Shown here one piece after another: positions 11,601 through 21,400 of a stretch of 37,500 nucleotides of DNA. Positions within the stretch are counted from its first letter, which is position 1. The number at the start of each line of letters is the position of its first letter. Under the pieces are notes generated by a model. It did no database searches. It was not told the origin of the DNA and worked only from the letters and a program-made list of their open reading frames with translations. A program made the translations under genes and the position numbers. This DNA is from Mesostigma viride (lineage: Eukaryota; Streptophyta; Mesostigmatophyceae; Mesostigmatales; Mesostigmataceae). Where the stretch lies: contig RPFO01000766.1 in assembly GCA_009746045.1 (NCBI GenBank), positions 126,001-163,500 on the forward strand. Direction: 5' to 3'.

Positions 11601-14600
11601 GGTGGTGTGTGCATACTCTAGCTAGAATGATTCCTATCAAGAAGGATGCTGGCGGTGGTGTGTGCATACTAGCTAGAATGATTCCTATCAAGAAGGATGC
11701 TGGCGGTGGTGTGTGCATACTCTAGCTAGAATGATTCCTATCAAGAAGGATGCTGGCGGTGGTGTGTGCATACTAGCTAGAATGATTCCTATCAAGAAGG
11801 ATGCTGGCGGTGGTGTGTGCATACTCTAGCTAGAATGATTCCTATCAAGAAGGATGCTGGCGGTGGTGTGTGCATACTCTAGCTAGAATGATTCCTATCA
11901 AGAAGGATGCTGGCGGTGGTGTGTGCATACTCTAGCTAGAATGATTCCTATCAAGAAGGATGCTGGCGGTGGTGTGTGCATACTAGCTAGAATGATTCCT
12001 ATCAAGAAGGATGCTGGCGGTGGTGTGTGCATACTAGCTAGAATGATTCCTATCAAGAAGGATACATATACAGTAGTATGGGTGATGTATGGGACGCATA
12101 TTTGGTACATGATGCTTTGAGTAGGCCATGGAAGTGCATCTGCGTCGTTTTTCTGCATGAGTCGTGGCTTTTCGTTGGGATGGATGTTCCTTGACCAAGC
12201 TTGTCCAGTCTCATTTATGAGGCGTTGGCGGCAAGGAGGCCCGCGACATCTGCCGAAGACCGCCCATGCCCTGATGGCTTCATGTACATGGGAAGATTGG
12301 GATCCCACCCACCTACCTATGTTTGACATGCTTGTGTGGACTCGGACTCCCCTTTTCTGGTCCTGAGCTCGCCTCCTGAATCCCATTATCGTGCTGGGCT
12401 TCACCAACTTTGGCCAAGAATGGGATACTGGAAGCATGCTTCCATTAATGCACGTGGTTTTCTCAGTACGTACTCGATGCAAAGGAAAGGAATGTGTCGC
12501 AAATCCCGTCGTTGTACGTCTGATGCCAGCACACACACCCTGAAAGAGCCGCAACAAGTAGCCGACTAGCTATTTTGCATCGAACCGTGTTTTCGGCACG
12601 GGGTCCAATGGGCGCTCTGACCATCACGCATAAATGCTTATCTGCTTGATGGCGTCTCGGAGGATTCCTGTGCCGTCCACCCGCAGGTTCTTCATGGCTC
12701 CCAGGCAGGTGCCCGCGGACTTGCTGATCCGCGGCAGGAAGGTGCGTGCGCCGGGAATGGGGGGCAGGTGTACCTCTTGGGGATGCGACATCACGACTCA
12801 TGCCTTAGGGACGCTGGACCTCCGCGGTCCCTTGGTTGCTTCTTGTCGGGCCATTCTTTTTTGCTTCTTGGCCAGCTGCTTCTTTTTGGCCCAGGGTGGG
12901 GCCGGCAGGCCTCTGCGTTGATGGCAACTGTGCTGCGTGCGGGTGGTGGGTGCGATCGAGGCAAGTGTGGTGTGGGGTGCGGTCCCAAAGCTTTGCCTTT
13001 TCGTCGACGACACCGCTCATGGGCAGCGTGATGCATGAGCATCAAGTAGGTAGGCGCAAGATCTTGCGGATTCCTTTCTCAGTCCCTGCACGGCTGTCCG
13101 TGGGTGCCTGAAAGCCGCATCCGTAATGTGTTGCCTACTACGATGCCTGACATGGTATCATAGACCGGATAGAACACGCTGATCAGAGCACTTTTGGTGG
13201 GGTATCATAGACCGGATAGAACACGCTGATCAGAGCACTTTTGGGGGGGTATCATAGACCGGATAGAACACGCTGATCAGAGCACTTTTGGGGGGGTATC
13301 ATAGACCGGATAGAACACGCTGATCAGAGCACTTTTGGGGGGGTATCATAGACCGGATAGAACACGCTGATCAGAGCACTTTTGGGGGGGTGTCGTAGCC
13401 CGGATGAACACGCTGATCAGAGCACTTTGGGGGGGGTATCATAGACCGGATAGAGCACGCTGATCAGAGCACTTTTGGGGGGGTATCATAGACCGGATAG
13501 AGCACGCTGATCAGAGCACTTTTGGGGGGGGCAGGGGGGGGTAAATTCTTTTGGGGGTGGAAGTTGGCAGTGCGTACGGGAGTCATACATTGTGTTAGCC
13601 GCGATGTGCGCCGAGGTAGTGCGTGGGGGATGCTTATATCACGAGGGAGTGCATGGGGGGGTGCTTGGGGGGAGCTTTAGGGGGGTGCATGGGGGGGTGC
13701 ATGGGGGGGTGCATGGGGGGGGTGCATGGGGGGGTGCATGGGGGGGTGCATGGGGGGGTGCATTGGGGGGGTGCATGGGGGGGTGCATGGGGGGGTGCAT
13801 TGGGGGGGTGCATTAGGGGGGTGCATGGGGGGGTGCATTGGGGAGATTAATGGCGGGGGTGCATGGGGGGGGTGCATGGGGGGGTGCATGGGGGGATGCA
13901 TTGGGGGGGGGCATGGGGGGGTGCATTGGGGAGATTCATTGCGGGGGTGCATGGGGGGGGGTGCATGGGGGGGGTGCATGGGGGGGATGCATTGGGGGGG
14001 GGGCATGGGGGGGGTGCCTGGGGGGGATGCATGGGGGGGGGCTTAGGCACCCAGCTCTAATGGGTAGTGATTTTGGTATTCTGCGCATGTCTGGGGAAAC
14101 TTGCGCTGGTGTATACCCGCCACCTGTCCCTCCCCGCATGCATCAACCAGCCTATGTGTGTGGACATGGCCTCCCCTCGTCTTGGGCCACGCGTTGCAAA
14201 ACCACCCAGTACCTAGGCGATGGCCGTTATGGCCCCCCGAAACATCACACCCATGACCATGCCCCCATGGTTGTGGCATGGACCGTGCGGACGGTGTTCC
14301 CCCGTCCGGTCCCTGGTCGCGCCGCACTTGGTCCTGCATCGCAACCCCCCGCCAGGTGCTCATGTTCGGCCCGGGGCTCTCCACCTTCCAGAAACAGGCG
14401 GACGACCTGTACGCGGCGTACGAGAAGGAGCGGCACCTGTTCACGAGACGCGATGCGTCGCTTGTCAAGGGGTACGGGCTGGATGCCGCAGGCTTCACGC
14501 CCAGCCGAGGGTTCAAGCGGTGAGGCATGCGCGCGCAGCATCGTGGCACCCATGATACATACTCGTGGTGGCGGGGCATGGCATGCCATGGCGTGGCACG

Positions 14601-15682
14601 TGTTTACTGATGCTGTGCTGTCGTGGTGTGTACTAACCTACATCCATCTGTGGGAGGCATGTATTACATGTTGTCTCGGCAGCCAATGTGACATGTGGCA
14701 GAATTGTTCTGATACTCGGTGACCACGCCATGAAGATACGGGGCCAAACCCTTCCGCCGAGGACTTGGGACGTGTCATGTGGGTTGCTGTGGGCTTGCTG
14801 TATGGCGTAGTTCATTGACATCCCATCGAACGGGAAAGTCTTCCATTTACAGCCTTGAATGACCTCGGGGTGACTGTCCGTCATCCAAATCGCTGTTCTT
14901 TGCTGTGGAGTGGCTGTTTGTGGAGCTGTCACACGCTATGCGTGTTAGTTTTCAGCTTACTCCAGCATATCATAGGCTCGTACGCGACAGAGCAGGGTTG
15001 GGCACGAGGCGTGCCGAGCGTGCCAATGCCTGGGCATTGGTCCTGCACGATGTCACACTGTTCTTCTCCATCCAGTCGTGTCTGGGTGGGTCTCGCCAGC
15101 TAGGGCTTGGCGCTGTGTGCTTTGGTATGCATGACTTTTCAAGGGATGGTCGGCTCACCTCCTGCCACATATGCTTACCAGACCAGTATAGGGCAGGCGA
15201 TTGCGATGGAATATTGCTGGGTTGGTAGACAACACGGAAAGCCGGCATCTGCCCTAACCTTTCTTCTCGCTATTCATGCACTATCGGAGCTCCCTTCCAC
15301 TGGCCGATGTAGGTCGTTCTGTCTGCGATGCCGCGTATTGAAAATCACAAAACCCTGCGTCTGTGCTCCCTGACAGTGCCTGCTTGTGCGAAGTTGCGAG
15401 CATTCCTGATTTTAATACATGATTGTTGCAAATTGATTAGCATCCCTCACTCCAAGTTACTCTTTTTGCGGTTCTTCTTGGGCTTGCTCGTGCAGGGCCA
15501 TGGCGGTTATCCTGTCCGGCCTGTGCAGCCGCGTGGACATGTACGGCTGGTCCAGCGGCGGCGGCAAGTACTTTGACCGCACCGCGATGAGCATGAAGAT
15601 CCACCTCATGCCGCTGGAGCACTTTGTGTACCGGACGATCATGGGCATCCCACAGGCCAGCGTGTGCATTTTTGGCGACTAG
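2609..15682 (+). CDS. GT29 sialyltransferase-like glycosyltransferase, 8 exons
   Basis: Exons inferred from GT-AG sites: 2609-2764, 3004-3152, 4533-4638, 10510-10580, 10891-11013, 12687-12741, 14356-14519 and 15496-15682. All phases join (0, 2, 0, 2, 2, 0, 2) and the total is 1011 nt, or 336 residues plus TAG. Exon 1 encodes a signal anchor (MRTIRLLQALAVALW), as expected for a type II Golgi protein. Exons 3 and 4 together make sialyl motif L: GTCAL is split from VGNADTLLGKRLGKEIDAHN. Exons 7 and 8 make motif S (GFTPSRGF, then KRAMAVILSGLCSRVDMYG). Motif III is KYFD, where animal enzymes have His-Tyr-Tyr-Asp-like residues. Motif VS appears as H-x4-E (IHLMPLEH). The motif L and motif S cysteines that form the family disulfide are both present. 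Known GT29 enzymes transfer sialic acid from CMP-sialic acid. Plant members lack proven sialyltransferase activity and are tied to Kdo/Dha-type sugars, so the donor here is open. The exon 2 donor and exon 3 acceptor are the least certain; an alternative exon 3 start at 4549 would break the phase. Confidence 0.85.
3139..3230 (+). repeat. 33-bp tandem triplication at the exon 2 donor
   Basis: Three units start with TGTGCCAGCAGCAGGT at about 3140, 3173 and 3206. The first carries the inferred exon 2 donor (CAGCAG followed by GTAGTT at 3153). The second keeps an identical CAGCAG/GTAGTT, and the third has CAGCAG/GTGGGG. More diverged copies (GCCAGCAGCAGGTGGGG, GCCAGCAGCGGTGGGG) occur at about 3315 and 3366. 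In the coding frame the unit reads straight into TAG after the donor, so only splicing at the first copy keeps the frame open. Confidence 0.8.
3952..4478 (+). repeat. 8-bp minisatellite ATGCCCCC, intron 2 of GT29 gene
   Basis: About 65 copies of an 8-bp unit, with interruptions (CATGGCCCCATG, CATACCCCC, CATGCCTCC, CATGCCCCATG). All three plus-strand frames are open through most of it and encode repeats of PMPPCPHA. The minus strand is G-rich with runs of five G every 8 bp, a G-quadruplex-prone pattern. It ends 54 bp before the exon 3 acceptor. Confidence 0.95.
4751..7520 (+). repeat. 37-bp minisatellite, about 75 copies, intron 3 of GT29 gene
   Basis: The unit starts TGCACGAGGTTTTGTGCC and continues TGCCATGTTTGTGCTTCTG. 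Copies are nearly identical; common variants are CTATGCAC, CTATTCAC, CTCCATGCAC and GAGTTTTTG. The unit has no stop in any plus-strand frame, and 37 is not a multiple of 3, so frames rotate and stay open for more than 900 codons with a cysteine-rich translation. No spacers separate the copies, so it is a plain tandem repeat. It lies between exon 3, which ends inside motif L, and exon 4. Confidence 0.97.
7659..7810 (+). repeat. 9-bp minisatellite CATGGGGGG, intron 3 of GT29 gene
   Basis: About 16 copies of CATGGGGGG with one CATGGGGGC variant near the left end. Six-G runs recur every 9 bp on the transcribed-sense strand, so the intronic RNA is a strong G-quadruplex candidate. It is complementary in register to the C-rich 8-bp array of intron 2. 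Confidence 0.95.
8060..8291 (+). repeat. 17-bp minisatellite GCATGAGTGGGCTATTT
   Basis: About 14 copies with point variants (CATTAG, TATTCG, GCACGAG, GAATGAGCGGCCTG). It runs directly into the 48-bp array at the CTTGATCAAA junction, so the two arrays abut without unique sequence between them. Confidence 0.95.
8292..10356 (+). repeat. 48-bp minisatellite, about 43 copies, intron 3 of GT29 gene
   Basis: Each unit is built from TTGATCAGATCGGGGGAAAC, CACATTATATAGGTGAGC and AATCCTGTGT. Variant positions (CAGATC/CAAATC/CAAATGGGG, AAACC/AAGCC, AGCAAT/AGCTAT) recur in blocks, which suggests higher-order duplication of groups of units. The 48-bp period is 16 codons, so the minus strand stays open over 700 codons with a repeated HRIAHLYNVVSPDLIK-like translation. 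Nearly every copy contains AGGTGAGC, a strong splice-donor-like site, plus a TTTGATCAG acceptor-like segment. It ends about 150 bp before the exon 4 acceptor. Confidence 0.97.
11084..12063 (+). repeat. 51/53-bp minisatellite, about 19 copies, intron 5 of GT29 gene
   Basis: The unit runs AGCTAGAATGATTCCTATCA, AGAAGGATGCTGGCGGTGGT, GTGTGCATACT. Copies are almost identical and differ mainly by the presence or absence of a CT dinucleotide at the CATACT(CT)AGCTAG junction, giving 51- or 53-bp units. The 51-bp form is 17 codons and is open in frame (ARMIPIKKDAGGGVCIL); the 53-bp form breaks that frame. It starts about 70 bp after the exon 5 donor. Confidence 0.97.
13154..13530 (+). repeat. 47-bp minisatellite, 8 copies, intron 6 of GT29 gene
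   Basis: The unit contains TATCATAGACCGGATAGAAC, ACGCTGATCAGAGCACTT and a run of T and G. The sixth copy is the most diverged (GTGTCGTAGCCCGGATGAAC), and the last two have GAGCAC in place of GAACAC. Every unit ends in a run of at least five G. Confidence 0.95.
13655..14043 (+). repeat. 12-bp G-rich minisatellite GTGCATGGGGGG, intron 6 of GT29 gene
   Basis: About 30 degenerate copies with G runs of 6-9 and variants GCATTGGGGG, GATGCATTGG and GGAGATTAATGG or GGAGATTCATTG. Two longer blocks (around 13790-13860 and 13910-13960) share the GGAGATT interruption, which points to block duplication. It is strongly G-quadruplex-prone on the sense strand. It is the second G-rich CATG-containing array in this gene. 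Confidence 0.95.
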
Positions 15683-15696
15683 CCGGTGTGTGCTGC

Positions 15697-15929
15697 ATTA
15701 ATTAATTAATTAATTAATTAATTAATTAATTAATTAATTAATTAATTAATTAATTAATTAATTAATTAATTAATTAATTAATTAATTAATTAATTAATTA
15801 ATTAATTAATTAATTAATTAATTAATTAATTAATTAATTAATTAATTAATTAATTAATTAATTAATTAATTAATTAATTAATTAATTAATTAATTAATTA
15901 ATTAATTAATTAATTAATTAATTAATTAA
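15697..15929. repeat. TTAA tetranucleotide microsatellite
   Basis: About 58 perfect copies of the self-complementary tetramer TTAA start 15 nt after the GT29 stop codon. It abuts the left end of the inverted-repeat element at 15930; a short matching array sits at the other end (18193-18213). Confidence 0.97.
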
Positions 15930-16586
15930 GAGCATACCGCCATGGGGAGGATATGTAGTTACACATATCCCTGAGAAGGGGCATATGGTTTTCAATACAT
16001 TCTAGGCGACAACCTGCAGGTGGTTGGTGTAAACTGCCACCTACTCGGGGTGCACAATTGAGGTGCACCTGCACCACCATGTATTCCAGTGCTCAGCTGT
16101 GCAAAGTTGCGGACATGGCCGGGGTGGAAGATGATCATGGCTAGGCAATGGCTTGGGCATGATGGCGTCTCAGCAGAGAGTGGCTCTCTGCATGGGCAAA
16201 GCATGGCTGACTCATAGAGGATGCATGGATAGCAAATAAGCCAACTGTGGTGCCCACGCTGGGCTTATTTCTGGCTGCTGTTAGATGTGTATGAGATTAC
16301 GCACATCGTACTTGATGATTACACAATTATCACAGATAGACCGGCCGCACGTGGCCAGCATGCTAGGTTGTGCACATTAAACTGGTTACAAGTGCCATAC
16401 ATTGGCCGGTGCCGAATTGGCAGTACTTCTAGAGCTATTTATTGGATCGTCAGAAGGCAACAAACGTAAAAATGCTAGCTGCCCGAATCTGCATGAGACT
16501 GAATATATCTTACACATTCACTTATTTATGTCGGGGTAAAATTGGCTCTTTTTTAGCAAATTTAGCAAATTAGCAAATTAGCGGAA

Positions 16587-17182
16587 GGCGGGGGCCGAGA
16601 TTAATTAAGAGGTACCTTGAAATTAAATAAGACGCATACCTCTATCGAGATATATGTTTGGAGGCAAGTTTCTATTGGCGTTAATTTGTACTATTGTACG
16701 ACAACTGTCAAGGGTGACGGCATGTACTGAAATCGCGGATACTTTCTAGATCGATTGCGCATTCGACGGTTGAAGAGAAGGCAGAGCTGCGGTTGAAAGT
16801 ACTGTACGTGGGGGGGGACGGTGTTACAACGGGGGGGGGACGCATTTATGGGGGGGGGGACGGTGTTACAACGGGGGGACGGTGTTACAACGGGGGGACG
16901 GTGTTACAACGGGGGGGCGAGATTAATTAAGAGGTAAGTTACCTTGAAATTAAATAAGACGCACGCCTCTATCGAGATATATCAAAGAGACAACTATCAA
17001 GAGATATATGTATGGAGGCGAGTTTCTATTGGCGTAAATTTGTAGCATTGTACGAAAACTGTCAAGGGTGACGGAAAGTACTCAAATCGCGGAAGTGTCG
17101 CGGGGACGTTTCTACTTTCTAGATCGATTGCGCATTCGACGGTTAAGAGGCAGAGGTGCGGTCGACTGGCAGTACTGTACGA
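16587..17182. repeat. Direct duplication of a 220-270 bp block around a G-rich repeat
   Basis: The block at 16593-16808 recurs at 16918-17182. Shared strings include GAGATTAATTAAGAGGTA, CCTTGAAATTAAATAAGACG, CTCTATCGAGATATAT, GTTTCTATTGGCG, AACTGTCAAGGGTGACGG and CTAGATCGATTGCGCATTCG. The right copy has insertions (ATATCAAAGAGACAACTATC and a segment near 17095). Between the copies lie four or five units of GGACGGTGTTACAACGGGG (16810-16917). Confidence 0.85.
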
Positions 17183-17239
17183 CGGTGTTGGACGAAATTT
17201 CCGGTTAGCGATGCGGTATAAAGCTTTGCATGTCACGTT

Positions 17240-17936
17240 GTCGGATCTTAGCCCTTGCGTCGCGCTATGCTGTGGCGAACTTATTCTCCGCCGTCAGATT
17301 GCACCGTCGATGAGCGCCGATGCTCGTCGATGAACCCAACGCAAGCCATGTGACGGAAAGAAGTAAAAATTGGTGCGGCGGCCTCTGAGCCTGAGTTTGG
17401 TAAAGTACGGAACTTGTAGCCCGGCGACTCCGCGTCGAGCAGTCCGCAGGTAGTCCGCCGGCGTTAATTTGTTAATTTTGTTAATTTGTAAACTGGGGAC
17501 AACCTAGTCAGTAAAAAAAAGCGGCAGTGCATGGAACTTATGTAGGGCAGTGCATGGAACATTAAATTAAATTACTCACAGGATATATAAAAAAGAAAAC
17601 CAAAATACACACAGAAGCACAATTTGAGCATGCACGAATTGGTTGAACGGAAAACAGCTGTGTTCTCTTGGATATATTTCTTTTCACCACAGCAGCAGCA
17701 TAACTGTGTATATATAGGACACTCACTATGAAGAAGATACTGCTTGCATGCATGCACACGTAGCACATAAGCGGTTTGAAACACGTGCAACTCACATACT
17801 TCATCTGGCAGCATACGAATGGATACAAAAGCCACCATCATGTACAGTACAACTAGTTTACATTGCCAGGACTGGCTCGATCACATCTACGTGCTGCCAT
17901 ATGACCTCTGCTGAGATGCCATGCACCAGCTCGATC
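17240..17936. other. Interior of the TIR element without a supported gene
   Basis: Mixed GC then AT-rich sequence. Short frames (under 90 codons) at 17562-17841 overlap in several phases and show no domain. No transposase catalytic motif or RNA gene is seen. Confidence 0.5.
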
Positions 17937-18261
17937 TAGCCTAGCCATACACATCTTCCACCCCATATGTCATGCAGGCCTTCTAGGCCATCTCCCCAGG
18001 TCGCCCCGTGCGAGCATGGTCGGGATGCATGATCCATCATGGTGGTGCAGGTGCACATTGTGCACCCTGAGCAGGTGACAGTTTACATCCTCCACCTGCA
18101 GGTTTAGCCCAGATTGTATTCAAAAATAAAAACCCCATAGATGCCTCTTCTCAGGGCTATGTGTTACATATGCTCCACACTGAGCTATGTTCTTAATTAA
18201 TTAATTAATTAATATGACCTGTCTGCACTGACGATGGCATGCTGGCTTCCAAGCTCATCAT

Positions 18262-18420
18262 GTGCAGCTGGTGCCAGGTGCCAGTGCTAGATCAGCTGCT
18301 GCTCCTCCACGGCTGGTGCCAGGTGGCGGGTGCCAGCTCTAGATCAGCTGTTGCTTCTCCACCGCTGGTGCCAGGTGGCGGGTGCCAGTTTTAGATCAGC
18401 TGCTGCTTCTCCACGGCTGA
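18262..18420 (-). repeat. 52-bp tandem triplication of the LRR gene's last codons and stop
   Basis: Read on the minus strand, the final coding segment (GTGGAGAAGCAGCAGCTGAT followed by the stop) is repeated twice more downstream at 52-bp intervals. The three stop positions are 18393-18391, 18342-18340 and 18290-18288. The copies translate AVEKQQLI, AVEKQQLI-like and VEEQQLI, each ending in its own stop (TAA, TAG, TAG). They are joined by TGGCACCCGCCACCTGGCAC. Confidence 0.9.
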
Positions 18421-21400
18421 GATGTTGCGCAGCAGCAAGTCGTGCAGCGTCTTGAGGGCGGGCGACCTGGGGTCAATGTCGGGGTTGTTGCCGACGTTGA
18501 GCGTGTTGATGCTCCGGTTGCGTCGCACACCCATGGTCAGAGCGGTCAGCCCCTCCTCACTGATGTTGTTGCGCGATAAATCGAGTGATGTGAGCCGCTT
18601 GTTGTGGGCCAGCGCGTCGGCCAGCGCCTTAGCACCCGCGTCGCCGATGGAGTTGCGCTTGAGGTTAAGGATGGTCAGGTACCTGTGGGCAGAAGGCAGA
18701 GCGAGGCCATTGTAATGTGTATCAATAAGACAACTAGTGCAGGCCAGAAATCTAATAAATTTTGGACCAGGGAAGCTCCAGCGTTCTGTTATCTTAGATG
18801 CAACATCACAACAGGGCAGGCTGGGAAGGTATAACCAATCCAATAGAATACCATGTATTCCATAGCCAACCCAAGAGAGCTAGCCTTCCACAGTCATCAA
18901 TTGACTTCATAGGCCCAGATCCAGCCAAGGAATAAAAAAAAAAGGGAAAGTGTTACTTCTAAGATAGAGTGCCATTCGGTAGACCTTTAATTCAAGAATT
19001 TCAATGAACAAACAGTTTGCTCGACATTCGCTGCCTGCAAATTTGTCTATCCAATCCCACCGTTCACGCCACCCAAGTCCCCTAGCTACATCTTCTGTGT
19101 TATCCTCCCTCTCTTCCCCCTTGGCCTCGAAACGTAACCCTGACCCAAAAACCACAGTACAACCCTGCTCACTAGAGAAAACATGTCAGACTTCGTCCAC
19201 TACATCTTATTCCCCCTCCCACCCACCCAGGCAATGTCACACGTGAGAACCCCTCAGCAATGCCTCCCCACTCACTTGTTTCGCTTCAGCGCGTCGGCGA
19301 GCGCCTGCGTCCCTTTGCAGCGCACGTCACAGCCCTCGAGCGAGAGAGCGCGCGCGGTCAGGCTCTTGTCCAGCCAATGGGAGAGCGCAGTGGCGCCCAG
19401 CGGCTTGACCTCGCAGTTGGTGATGTCAACGTCCACCACGTTGGTGTTATGCTTGAGCGCTTCAGCCAGGTGGATCGCGCCTGCGCACGGCACGCACAGG
19501 ATAGCAGAAGGGCCAGCGTGCATGGCGTAGGAGAAGGGCCAGTGCGCATGGCGTAGGAGAAGGGTCAGCGTGCATGGCGTAGGAGAAGGGTCAGCACGCA
19601 TGGCGTAGGAGAAGGGCCAGTGCGCATGGCGTAGGAGAAGGGCCAGCGCGCATGGCGTAGGAGAAGGGTCAGTGCGCATGGCGTAGGAGAAGGGTCAGTG
19701 CGCATGGCGTAGGAGAAGGGTCAGCGCGCATGGCGTAGGAGAAGGGTCAGCGCGCATGGCGTAGGAGAAGGGTCAGCACGCATGGCGTAGGAGAAGGGCC
19801 AGTGCGCATGGCGTAGGAGAAGGGCCAGCGCGCATGGCGTAGGAGAAGGGTCAGTGCGCATGGCGTAGGAGAAGGGTCAGCACGCATGGCGTAGGAGAAG
19901 GGTCAGTGCGCATGGCGTAGGAGAAGGGTCAGTGCGCATGGTGTAGGAGAAGGGCCAGCGCGCATGGCGTAGGAGAAGGGTCAGCGTGCATGGCGTAGGA
20001 GAAGGGTCAGCGCGCATGGCGTAGGATACAGGTCAGCGCGCATGGCGTAGGAGAAGGGTCAGTGCGCATGGCGTAGGAGAAGGGTCAGCGCGCATGGCGT
20101 AGGAGAAGGGTCAGCGCGCATGGCGTAGGAGAAGGGTCAGCGCGCATGGCGTAGGATACGGGTCAGCGCGCATGGCGTAGGATACGGGTCAGCGCGCATG
20201 GCGTAGGAGAAGGGTCGGCGCGCATGGCGTAGGAGAAGGGTCAGCGCGCATGGCGTAGGATACGGGTCAGCGCGCATGGCGTAGGAGAAGGGTCAGCACG
20301 CATGGTGTAGGAGAAGGGCCAGCGCTCATGGCGTAGGAGAAGGGTCAGTGCGCATGGCGTAGGAGAAGGGTCAGCGCAGAGTACTGAGGGAATGAAAGGA
20401 GACGGTGGGACACGGCAAGGGCGGGAATGGTGCGGAGGTGCAAAGAAAATAGAAGCTAATGTTACAGTAGTGGAAGCTAACGTTACAGTAGTGGAAGCTA
20501 ACGTTACAGTAGTGCAAGCTAACGTTACAGTAGTACAAGCTAACGTTACAGTAGAGGCAGGGCAGCTCATGATGCCACCATGGAGAGACTATCTAAGAAA
20601 ACGAAAACAGATCCCAGCAAAAGCACTTGGTTAAATGCGCAAGGTCAGCGGAGGGGAACAGTGCAAGCAAGGTGGCCTTGATGACTGCATCAGGTACCCG
20701 AGGCATGAACCCCAGCCAGAGGAACAGTTGAAGAAGCTGGCCAGCCTGTCAAGCAGCCCGTCCACCCATTACGTGCCACCGCGTCACCTCGCCAACCCTC
20801 AAAGCCGCCATCCCGCCTGTTAGCGAACCAACATTCATGCATGCTCTCCCCGCATGCCTTCATCAGAAGCGTGTCACTCACCCCCTCATCCTTTGTGCCA
20901 TCGCCACTCACCCCCTCACCCATGTGTGTCATTAGATCGCCCACACCTTCATCACGCGTGTCATTAGAATGCCCACCCTCTCAACACGCTACTGAAGCTA
21001 CTATACTGTAGTGGTCAAGATCACTTTGCGACAAACTACTTTGCGAATCGACCTCGCAAACTACTTTTCATGGGCTTCATTTTGGGTCGCAAAGTTCAAA
21101 TGTTACCGTGTCGCGCCTGCGCCGTGCCGCACGGCCCCAAGTAGACAGGTCCGCATGAAGTACATGGGCCCTAATCAGTGCATGATGAGTCAAAACACTT
21201 GGGTAGGCGAGTACCTAATCATTCATTAAGCTGGGTACCAGCCACTGACCATAAACAAGTCGATGGGCTCGCAAACCTAAAACTTTGCCTTCATTTTGGG
21301 TCGCAAACTATAAACTTCACCCTGCTTTTGGGTCGCAAAGTAGGTTTGTCGCAAAGTGATCTTGACCACTACGGTAGTATAGTGATCCACGCTGTGTCGT

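Larger units (their letters stand above)
15930..18192. mobile_element. 2.3-kb element with long imperfect terminal inverted repeats, TTAA-flanked
   Basis: The left end (15930-16145) aligns with the reverse complement of the right end (17937-18192). Shared blocks in the same order include TTAATTAAGA-CATA at the very tip, CCCTGAGAAG-GGCAT, AACCTGCAGGTGG, TGTAAACTG-CACCT, GGGTGCACAAT and GTGCACCTGCACCACCATG, then GGGGTGGAAGATG and ATGGCTAGG. Both ends are directly flanked by TTAATTAA arrays, and piggyBac-type elements are known to insert at TTAA. The interior (16150-17930) has no frame longer than about 90 codons and no recognisable transposase, so it would be a non-autonomous copy. It holds an internal direct duplication (separate entry). 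Exact ends are uncertain because the TTAA arrays blur them. Confidence 0.6.

Noticed and set aside
13592-14722. Gly/His/Met-rich frames over the GTGCATGGGGGG array
   Set aside because: Low-complexity translation of a G-rich minisatellite inside GT29 intron 6. The right part overlaps the true exon 7 in another frame.
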